64,000 nt of DNA from Chelonoidis abingdonii (taxonomy: Eukaryota > Chordata > Testudines > Testudinidae): contig NC_133771.1 of assembly GCF_003597395.2 (NCBI RefSeq), positions 123,985,783-124,049,782 of the forward strand, read 5' to 3'. The notes under the pieces were generated by a model. It searched no databases, was not told the DNA's origin, and worked only from the letters and a program-made list of their open reading frames with translations. The position numbers and the translations under genes are program-made. Below are positions 33,000 to 44,900 of this stretch, one piece after another. Numbering within the stretch: position 1 is the first letter of the stretch; every line of letters starts with the position of its first letter.

Positions 33000-35900
33000 C
33001 TAGAAACAAGATAACAAGGTCAAGATTCGGTAACACAAGGATTTTAAAATATCTAAGCTAAGAAAAAAATTAGCTCTAGGCATTTGTCTCTTTAGCAAAC
33101 TCTACTATTGAACTAAAGACTCAACAGGATTTGACAGTAGCACCAGAGGGTAGAGCAAGAGGGTTCGTTGAATCCCTTCCGGTCCCCCCAGATTCCCACA
33201 GAGCTGGGCTGAAACTCGCCACAAAATTCCTCAGGATGAGTTGCTCTTAATCCTCCAAGAAGGAGACTCAGCAGCAGTCCTAGCAGTTGTCAATAGCACA
33301 TGTGGGTAGCACACTTGCTATCTCAAGAACCCTAATGTCAGCTGCCATGTGGGGATCAATGACTGACTGACTGGTTGAGGGCAGAAGATGCAGTAACTGA
33401 GTAGGAACCAGGAAAAACAGAAGGGCCCAGAAGCACCTTCACAGCCCCAGATCACTAGGATTCAGTGTGTAATAATGCTCTAAAACTCATCTTTGGACTT
33501 GATACCCTCTTGCACAGGATATCTGCAGACCTCTACACTGGCCCCCTGGGTAACAGCAGAGAAAGCTGGAGAAACAGCAGGGCCCTGATGACCTTCAGCC
33601 CCATGTGGAGCAGGTACCTCAGAAAGAGAGGGACTAATGTGAGGATGAAGGGAGAGGAGCATCACCTGAAGGAGTTCTGAAAATGGGCTTTTAAAAAACA
33701 AAAAAACAACAACTAATGTCTAGAACTGCTTGCATCTCATTTCTCCAAAAATCCATTGCCAGGCAAATGTAGAATCCTGTTCAGCCTCCGTACTGTTCAT
33801 GCTGAGTCATTTTTACTATTTGTCAAAATTCCGATACATCAGAGTTGACAAACCTAATAACACAGAAATCTTTCTTTGGAAAAATCATTTCACGCTGAGC
33901 CAAACAGGTTCCCAGTTGTGATTTGAGGCCTTTGGGTGTTGTCCTAATATTAATGTACTATTACTAATATAGGAGTACACAGTACGGTTTACACTGAACA
34001 GTCAACATTTACCTACAGTTATCACACTGTGATATCTGATTAAGTGTACTTCATTCCTGTAGAATACGTGTAACCTACAGAATGTAACTGCAGTAAACCA
34101 GATACCACTGCAATCTGGTAACCATAGGAACCAACTCCCTGGGTGCTGTGGGGCTGGAGTACTCATAGAAAAAAATAGTGGGTGCTCAGCACCCACTAGC
34201 CACAGCTCTTTGGCGGCTCACGGAGGGATTTAGGGGAGGGTGTAGAGCAGCCAGCAGTGGGCAGGGGCCTCTGGGAGGGAGTAGAGCAGGGGCGGGAAAA
34301 GGCAGAATGAGGGTGGGGCCTTGGAGGAGGCAGCAGAGTTGGGCAGGAAGAGGGCGGGACCTTGAGGGTGAGGTGGAGTGGGGAGACCTTGGTCGGATTG
34401 GGGGTGGAGCATCCCTGGGGAAAAGTAAAACTCGGACTAACTTCATTGGAACTACTCAGGTTCAGGTAAAGACTGCAGGCTTGGACCCTTAAAACTTTAG
34501 TATGCTAACTATAATATGAGGCAAAATTCTTGGTCAGACCACATGAAAAGGTCATGATAAACCTTGGTAAGTGCCAAAGTTTACTACCCTGAAAATGCTC
34601 CCATTCAGGCCCTGATTCTAGAAACACTTTTATGTGCTTAAATGTATATACATGAGTTTTCCCTCTGAACCCAATGAGACTGTTAAGCACATGCATAAGT
34701 GCTTGCAGGACAGAAGACAAAGAACATATTGCTGTATGTAAATTAGCCCTTAGTTTAAAGAAAACTATTCTAGAAATATTAAGATTCAAACCTGCACATA
34801 AAGTAAACCAGTATCTACATACACTATTTAAAATTGTTTAACAGCAATTTTGTTTTGTACTCAGAATGCTGGAAGAACTGATTAAACACAGAAGAAATGA
34901 ATTCTCAAGGAGAAGCCTTCTCCATGGAAACAGTATGTTGGTAGGTAAAATTCTGGGAGTATAACAAAAATTGCCATTTTATTTTTAAAGAGCATGAAAC
35001 TTCTATATGAAGGTAACAAATAGTCATTAGAAATGTAAACATGCAAAAAAATAGGTTCATTTGCAAAATTATTTAAAACCTGACAGAGAAAATTCATTTG
35101 CAAGAGAATTTAAAGAACCGTTTTTTCAGATAGTCTAAAAAATAGCAAAGAGAAATATGTAGTTAAAACTAAGTATCAGGATTAACTTGATTTCCAAACT
35201 TGTTTAAAGCATTTATAGCTCTTGGATTTTTGCTTTTAAAAGGTGACCTGTGATGGAAAAAGATTAGGTTTATGATATTGCATGATATATACAGAAGACC
35301 TGAAAGTATGTGGTGGTTTTATTTTTTTTTCTAAAAAAGTTTGTTACAAATTCCTGTCTTGTCTATCCTGTTTTTCCTGGAATGCTTTATAAATCCCTTC
35401 ATGGTGATGGATGATATGATAGACTAGGATGATGTCTTCATAATTACCAATTAAAATAAACCCTGAGCAGTTGAGAGAGGGAGTTTTAGTCACAAACTTT
35501 AAAAATTCTATGTTTTGGTTTGTTTTCATTAATACCTGTTTAACTCAAACATGTGCCAAACAGCTGTGAGAAAAGAGCTCATTGTTAAAAGATCAACATC
35601 CTTACCATTACCCTAAAGTTAAGAAAACTCCCACACCAGTTCTTTAGCTCTCCAATGTCACCTCCAGCAAAATCAGAGAAGACAAGATTCTATACTACTG
35701 ATATTTCAGCAGAATGTAAATCAGTAGAAAAAATATCTAAACTGATTCCACCCCACCCACTGATTTTCCTTTTGCAGGTCATCTTTAAATAATCTTCCTG
35801 AAAATTTTAATATAGATCCTGCTATTTGCCCTCCTACATTGCATTTCTATTTTAGCATATGTAGAGTGCCCACCACTTCCAATATCTACTGGACATTGGA

Positions 35901-38900
35901 ATAGGATCAGAAACTTTTTTCAACTTTGAATCATCAAACAACTATATATTTAAATAATCCCAGAGACAATCATAAACATTAACCATTTTCATTCACTTTT
36001 TAAATGTCTAAGATTTAGTTCTGAGCATGGTTATCCAGCTGAAGTATATGTTCACGAAGGATATATTCAATAGCAATCTGGCTCTTTACATAGCCTAATC
36101 TAATTCAAGAGTAGAAGCCATTAACAAAAGGCTATTAAACTAGGGGCAACTCAACACTGTTGGCTCAGTTCTCACCTTAGAATTACGGGCACACATCATT
36201 TAAAATCTGAGTGGCATGCAAGTATACATGCATTGTGTATATGCATATTTGTTCACAAAGACACAAACTACAGTGATCATTATTCAGACTAAGTCCTTTA
36301 TATAAAAATCCTATGATCTTTGTACAGTAACTAATGAATGCTCATAACAATGATTCTGTTGCTTTTAGAAATTCTATAACTTTTGTCTGACATTTTTCCT
36401 ATCTAAATATTTCAAATATAATATAAAATCTAAGAATTTCCCTACTTTTGAACATGAAAAACTATGCACAAAAAATGTCCATTTCACCGAATCTTTAAGT
36501 GGGAGACATGAGCGTTATTTGTGAAAATGGCTGGCAAAAATGAATTCTATTTAAATGCTTTATTGCACTAGAAAAAATGATAATGGAAGAAACTGATCTG
36601 GCTTTATTGGTAGTCGTTCGAGAGAGTTCAGTCACAAGTTGACTCCTCTGGTAAGTATCCAAATAAATTGTGTTTACAGATATCTTTGTCACAGGATGTT
36701 CAGGCAAGCTATTTAAATCCTCAAGAGAAGTGATGAATGAATTGCTGGGAGAAACGCTTCTGAGACCACAATGCAATGGCATAGAAAAAATGTTTAATTA
36801 ATTAAAACATAGAAATAGCTATGTGTTGTTCTTTTAAGTAAATGGAGTTTTACTCACACATTTGTTACTTACTGTCAGTACACATTAGTTTCTCTTCATC
36901 ACAGCTCCAAGGTTTGAAAATACCTCTCTGAATACAAAAATGAACTGCTAAAACACTTTTTAAAAACAGGCCAGGAAAATATGGAACAGAATTAGCTGAC
37001 TTGAGTCCCAAAATATATGTAAGCAGAGTCAGGATGAGCTCTACCCTGACATCTGGTGGTGAATTATGGGAAGTGTGGAAAGAATTTCAGGAAGTGTGAA
37101 ATCTCAGGTATTTGCATGGGCACACCCAGCATAGCCTGAGGCAGCCTGGGATGGTTATTCTGACAGCTCTGGGATCCCCAATTTCTTTGTTATTGGGGCA
37201 GGATAAATAAAGTGTTGCCACCTGATTATGTGAATGAGGAACTACGAGACTGCTTTATGACAGAGATGTCTCAATATAAATTTAGTGACACTTGCTAGAC
37301 AAGGGACATGGGTTCCAAAACACAGTCAATTGAGAGAGGTTGGGGACTGGTGTATGTACCTGATGGTATGGGTCCCTTTTGAGGGCCTGGAACACCAATT
37401 GCACATCCTCCTCTCTCTACTGTAAAAGAGTAGAGCTAATTTTGATTCCATTAGGAGTCCATCTAGAGACTGCTGAGCTGAATTCATGTTGGGCCAATGG
37501 TGCACCAGCACCAGGGCTCCCCTACTAAGAGCTGAAATCACTGAAAGAGCTGAGTTGAGATCACTGAGTGCTGTGTTAACTAGTGGGGGAACCTGAAGAC
37601 CTATTGTTAAGCAGCTGGCAGAGCGGAGCAGTTTGCAGCATGTTGGAACAGCCCATGGAGCAGTGAGTGGAGGCACAGCTGGTGTAGTGAAGCTGGTTGT
37701 GGTGAAGGCTGCAGCAGAACTCCACAGAGAGGTGGAGCAGTTGGCCCTGGCCCACGTAAGATGGCCCTTAACACCCTGTGTGGACTCCCCTACCATTTCC
37801 ACCCAGGCAGGAGGGGGGTAAAACTCTGCAGATAAACTTTTGAATTCTAGGGTGGCACTGACCAGAGACTTTCAGGTTGTTGGACTTTGGGGTGACTGGG
37901 CTTAAGACCCTAAGGGGGAAAGGACATTGCCAAACATACTTGGAGGTGGGTTTTTGTTTATGGTTTGTGTTATAACCCTGTTTGTGGTGTTTCTCCAATG
38001 GAAGGCTGCATTGATTCCTTCCTTTATGAAAAAGATTTNTCTAAGCAGAACGAAAGGCAAAAACGCAGCAGTGCCAATGAACAGTAAATGAGATTTGCAA
38101 CCGGCTTAGTCATCTCAGGGTTTCCTGCTAACCAAGCTAAGGGTTTTTAGGTGCAAGAGTCTCATCTTGACAGAGTTCCTTGGATTACATGTGCTATTTG
38201 ACTAAGACATGCGAAGTGTCAACATTACCTTCTTTTTTTTCTCTTACGCCAATACTCTGAGCTTCAGACCACTTCACGACTATTTCCCTGCAGACATCTG
38301 GTAACAGATCTTCTTCCTAGTAAGAAAAACCGAGAGCTGCTTTAAAATCAGCATGAAGAAAGGCTCCTAAGAATCAGAACAGCAAGAGCCAAGCCTGAAG
38401 TAGAGATTTAAGTGTAGTATGAAGAGTTAATGGGATACAAGCAGTTCTTAAATTCTTTGTTGAACTAGGGCGAACACAGAGAAATTTTCCATGGCCCTTA
38501 CATAGTTTAAATATCTGTCATAGCCTTTGGGTGTGCGTTCATGTGATCCCCACACAAATATCAGCACACTTGATATTTGATCACTTTGCAGCATTTCAGG
38601 AGATGCTGTGCTGGTATTTTTCTTACTTTAGTGCAGGGGTAGGCAACCTATGGCACATGTGCCGAAGGCAGCATGCAAGCTGATTTTCAGTGGCACTCAC
38701 ACTGCCTGGGTCCTGGCCACTGGTCCAGGAGGCTCTGCATTTTAATTTAATTTTAAATGAAGCTTCTTAAACATTTACTTTACATACAACAATAGTTTAA
38801 TTATATATTATAAACGTATAGAAAGAGACTTCCTAAAAACATTAAAATGTATTACTGGTACGCGAAACCTTAACTTAGAGTGAATAAATGAAGATTCGGC

Positions 38901-41900
38901 ACAGCACTTCTGAAAGGTTGCCAATCCCTGCTTTAGTGAGATTCAGCGCTGGCAGGGTGTGCTGGGTTCATAGCCCTAGCAAGTGGTGCCCTCTGCCTGC
39001 AGCGCGGAGCAGGCACACCATGGGCAGCAGCAAGAGGGGTAGCTCAGTGGTTTGAGCATTGGCCTGCTAAACCCAGAGTTGTGAGTTCAATCCTTGAGGG
39101 GGCCATTTAGGGATTTGGGGATTGGTCCTGCTTTGAGCAGGGGGTTGGACTAGATGATCTCCTGAGGTCCCTTCCAACCCTAATAATCTATGATTCTATG
39201 TGCTTGGTCGGCTGCTGCCTGGAACCAGCCCTGGGGACAAAGGCCCCAAACTTGCAATTGTCTCCATGTGAGCAGCTTTCTATGTCTGCAAAGAAGCCCC
39301 ACTGCCTTCAAGGTGCTTAAATTTAAGCACATGCTCACTGCTTTGCTGGATTGGGGCCAGAGTTCTCAGCACCTGGCATGATTGACCCCACTGTGAGTAA
39401 AGTTAAGCACATGCACAAATCTTTGTAGGACTGAAGCCTAAATCACAAGAAAAAGAAATCATGAGTTTGTCATTTAATGGCACTAGATATTATTTTTAAA
39501 AAATCTCTTAATTGGCAGTTTCTGCCTTTGGGTGTTGCAAGTCAGAATTAAGGTACATTATCAGAGCTTGTCCTGCAGATACTCCATACGTGCTTAACTT
39601 TACTCTCATGAGTAGTTACACTGATTCCTATTTCAATTCACAGGAGTGAAGCGAAGCATTTACATAAGTATCTTCAGGATTGGGGCCTTGCCTTGTACTT
39701 TTCTAATCGAAAGGTGCAAACTTGTGTACTGTGGTCATGTCAGGCATAGAGATGGAAATAACCTTGAGAAAGTCATCATTAGGGTCCTACAAATTCACAG
39801 TCCATTTTGGTCAATTTCACAGTCATAGAATTTTAAAAGTCATAAATTTCATGATTTCAGCTATTTAAATCTGAAATTTCAGTGTTGTAACTGTAGGGGT
39901 CCTGCCCTAAAAAGGAACTGGGGGAAGGGGTTGCAAAGTTATTGTAGGGGAGGTTTCAGTGCTACTACTCTTACTTCTGCACTGCTGCTGGTGGCAGTGC
40001 TGCCTTCATAGCTGAACAGCTGGAGAGTGGCGGCTGCTGGCCAGGACCCCATCTCTGAAGGCAGAGTCGCCGCCAGCAGCAGCGCAGAGGTAAGGATGGC
40101 AAAGTACGGTGTTGCCATCCTTACTTCTGTGCTGCTGCTGGCAGGGCGCTGCCTTCAGAGATGGGCCCCAGGCCACTAGCCACCACTCTCCAGCAACCAA
40201 CCGCCGCTCTCCAGCCACCCAGCTCTGAAGTCAGCACAAAACTAAGCTAGTATTACTATGGCCCCCCTAAAATAATCTTGTGACGCCCCCTGCAACTCCT
40301 CTTGGGTCAGAACCCCCAATTTGAGAAACGCTGGTCTCCCCTGTGAAATCTGTATAGTATAGGGTAAAAGCACACAAACACCTGATTTCATGGTCTGTGA
40401 CATGTTTTTCATGACCATGAATTTGGTAGGGCCCTAGTTATCATGTAAGGAATGGCAGCAGGTCATTGTAGTAGGGCATGACCAGCTAGGAGATGGATAG
40501 ATGGTGTCCAGCAGATCACTGGGAGGTCAGCTGCTGAGTGCTTAAAGCTAGTGATGGATTGAGAAGACTTCTGAAAATTCTCCTATGGTTTCACCAATAG
40601 TCAGACATGAATAAACAGATTTTACTTACTTACTTATTTACAGCAGTCCTTTCCTGCATCATGCCTGCGCTTTTACCCCTGCTGTTAGTCTCTCACTTTT
40701 GTAAGCATAAAAACATTATTCATTTTAACTATGCATTTTACATTTATGATGACTGCATTTAACTTTAAAGCTAGTTATTCATGGTCATGCTTTTATTTTT
40801 GTACAATATCATTTAAAAGTTATATTATTACAAATGATAATGTTCAGTGCTCTAAATATACAATTCTAAATGAAATTAATAATGCTACTACAGAGCTACT
40901 TTTCTGTTTTGGTGACTAGTCCTCAGCCATTCTTTTGTTGACAGTTATACCATTTTCAAAGTCTAGCCTCAGTCTTGTGAAACTGTTCACCAGCTATCCT
41001 CACAGTCAGCATGACAAAAAGCAGCACTTCCTTTTTATGCTCTCTAAAGTTCTAATTCTTGGTAGACACTGATTGTTGATAAACTGTTTTAATTCAGTTG
41101 CAGGGCTAACAGCAAATATAGGTTTCAACCGAAAAGGAAAATCCTTCTCTTCATTTGGTGCCATGTACAATCTACCTACTATTCTTCAGTGTCATCTCAA
41201 TGTCCTCTAAATTAATTTCATATTGAGTAGTAGGGCAGCTTAGCCAGTGAAGAGCATACAGATCTAAAATGGTGTTAATGTAATGTCCAGGAAACAGTTG
41301 TTTTAAAACATCATTGCAAGATGGTAAAAAATAATAGCCGGTCAGAATGAAACCAACTATGCTATTTGTAACAGGATTTATATAATTTGTGGAATTATAT
41401 TATTATACAGTGTGGTTACTTCTTAATATATTTAAAATGAGATAACTGTCTTAGTTTCTACATATCTTGCAAAACTTGAATGTCACAACATTAATTACAA
41501 ATAATTACACATAAAAAAGCCAATGACACTATACTCACACACTCTAAGTAAAACAAAACAAAACAAAACATAACAACTGATACTATAACTTTATATCCCT
41601 CAAACCCTCCTCTCCTCAAAAGCTGAGAGAGAAAGATGAGTTTTGCAGACAGCTTTGAAGGTTAAAAAATCTGGGCATTGTTAGACTAAGTAATTCTTTG
41701 TATATTTTCAAATCTAAATAGGCCATACAAAATACAATATTGCCACAAAATAATGTATAAATACATTCTACAACTAGCCTGGCTTGTTTATTTTTAAATC
41801 CAGTGAAATTTAATATTCATCAAAATATTTAGCACTTGCTAAAGCCAGGTATAAGGCAGGAAGGCACTCTGCAAGCTTTTCCAAAAAATCTCACTCAGTG

Positions 41901-44900
41901 TACCTTAATCCTCACCTACATCACACCTTTTCCAGTATTCTAGTAACACAAGGCTCTTCTGAACAGAATAATAATTGTGCTAAACCAGTGGTGGACAACC
42001 TGTGACCCATGGGCCACATGTAGCCCCCATCAGGGTAATGTGTTGGTAGGCTGCGAGACATTTTGCTGATGTTGACCGCCCGCAGGCACGGCCGCCTGCA
42101 CCTCCCAGTGGCTGCGGTTTGCCATTACTGGCCAATGGGAGCGGCGGGAAGCGGCGCAGGCCACAGGGATGGGCTGGCTGTCACTTCTCGCTGCTCCCAT
42201 TGGCCAGGAACAGCAAACTGTGGCCACTGGGAGCTGCGGGCAGCCCATGCCTGAGGGTGGTCAATGTAAACAACTGGCTCGCAGCCCACCAGTGGATTAC
42301 CCTGATGAGACACGTGCAGCCCACGGGCCGCAGGTTGCCCACCACTGTGCTAAACTGTAAAAATCTTTTTCATTGTTGGACAGGATGGGATGTTAAAAAA
42401 CTGATCCCTGTTGGTTTTCTGCTACTAAAAGTACCTTGCTGCTTATTTTCTTATTTAAAATTATCTAGATTTTGATAATTTATTTTCTATTAGTTTGTCT
42501 TTAGAAGAATTATTACATTACTCACAGAAAAAAATGTGTACGCTGCATCTTACTGTTCACCTACCTGAAATTAGAGGGCGTTTGCATTTTTTGCTAGATA
42601 TTCTAGTATTAGAGGTGACATGGTATCAGTATGGAACAGCCACAGAGTGATATGTCTCAGCCTAAAGTAGGGTTTTGCAAGATGGATGGATCTCAGATAT
42701 TCCCTCCTCCAAAAGAAGAGATTTTGAGGGTTCAGAATAAATGCTGTTATAAACTTAATGGAAAGTACAATGAATAAAATGATATGATTTTGTATGTCAG
42801 ATCAAAAGGATTTAGAGGATGAGGTATCTCTGAGGTGCAATAGATACTATAGTAGGTTTAGTGTTTGATCAGTTTTAAGTGTTTATTTTACAAATGCTCA
42901 TTTAATGAAAAACTGATTAAGGAAAAACTCTTCTTGAATAGTTGTATTCTATTCCAAGATTAGATATATTTGCACATACAGTCCCATCACAGGTTTGTCC
43001 TTGCAGTTGAAAATGCAAAATATTTATAGGTTTCTAGGTCTAAATGTTTATGGCACAGGTGTTCTACTAGGTCAGGGGTTGGCAGCCTTTTGGAAGTGGT
43101 GTGCCGAGTCTTCATTTATTCACTCTAATTTAAGGTTTTGCGTGCCAGTCATACATTTTAATGTTTTTAGAAGGTCCCTTTTCATAAGTCTAAAATATAT
43201 AACTAAACTATTGTTGCATGTCAAGTAAATAAGGTTTTAAAAATGTTTAAGAAGCTTCATTTAAAATTAAATTAAAATGCAGAGTCCGCCCAGACGGGTG
43301 GCCAGGACCCGGGCAACGTGAGTGCCACTGAAAATCAGCTCACGTGCTGCCTTCGGCACGCGTGCCATACGTTGCCTACCCCTGTAGTAGGTCAATATTA
43401 TGTATTTACATAATCTTTATTTTAAAATTCCCTACTTACATTAATGATACATACTAAATGTCCTCAACTTGAATACTTTTTAGAAACTTTTTGAATGATC
43501 TAACACTATATTTTTTATTTATCTTATTGCAAGTGTTACATACATGTGAGTCACAGACCAGTACATTTACCATGTGTTGTAATACCTAGGTGGCATGGGA
43601 CAAGTTAAAAATGGAGTAAACACTTTAAGTTTGAATGTCCATGTTTTTCTCTGTATAATCTTACTAAAAGAGCTTTCTGCATATTTATTTATAACAGTGA
43701 TCATTCACACACTAGGTTTATCTGTGACAGTGTATTTATCGACATGATATTCATTTAATCATATATGTTGTAATCTTGCAAATGTGTGTGCTTAACTTTA
43801 AACTTGTCAATGGGACCACTCACATGAGTAAAGCATACATATGTTTGCAGAATCAGGGCTTTAAACGGCAAATTTACTGTTTAACAGCTTTGTGTTTCAA
43901 TCATTTTGTGACAGAGGGCAATTTCTTGCAACATCCCAGATAAACTGTACTGAGTTAAGTTAAATCTTGTTAAGTTTAAGGATCCATTGTATTAAACATA
44001 GAATTGTCTGTGTAGTTGTAGGACTGTATGCAACTTTTCTAGGATACTGACTAATGTATACCTTGGGGAAATGTTAGGAACTTCAAAGAACTGTTTAGGA
44101 CAGTATGTGTGAAGTGGGCTTCCTAGGAGGTACTTGGGAGGGCATTTGAAGCTATGCCCTGGGGAGGAAAACCCATTGTCTACTGATTGATCTGGAGTTT
44201 CCAGAAGCAGTTAAAGAGCCCTGCACTATGAGAATGGACTAAACTTTCCATGAGTGCGCTAGTTCTGTGCTGAGGCTGTTATAAACTTGTGACCATAGGC
44301 AAGAATCCTTTGTGGGGTCTGAAGGACTAATCACCTGTCAGAACCCATGTTGGAGTTGGGATGATCTCTCGTGCATGTAGGTTTTTATTGTTTTTAATAT
44401 GTTTTCTCTGTAATGCTTTTACCCTAAGAATAAATAAGTTTGCACAGAAAGTGCTGTGAGGTAGCTCAACTGTGGGCAGTAACATTATTAGTCTCTGAAG
44501 AAAAAGCAAACAGGTCTGCTTAGGCGGTTTGACTTTGCTGGTGAATTTACAGTATAATTAGGGAGCTGTGTAGCCTGGAAATATCCTGGTCAGAAAAATG
44601 AGAGATGCATGTCTCCACCCAAGAGAGACAATGGCTGGAGAGCCAGAAGCCTAGCGTATGTGCCCTTGATGGACTATAGAGGGGGAATACAGATGTAGTC
44701 GCCCTGAACTGTGACACATTTATTTAATATTTTTCATTGGATTATAATAATATGATCACAACAGACTGAATAAACTTTTTATGGGTTTTATTATTACCAG
44801 CCCAGATCTGCCACTAGAGCAGTAAGGAACGCTAACACGTAACTTAGAATTAACTCCTGCTCTCATTGACTTCATTGATGCAAAATCAGGCCTCCTGGTT

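Noticed and set aside
37326..37802. A 158-residue minus-strand frame
   Set aside because: It overlaps a frame on the other strand and lies in a repeat. No domain.
39035..39105. A tRNA gene
   Set aside because: A and B boxes are present but the rest is SINE body and CR1 tail, so it is a SINE head.
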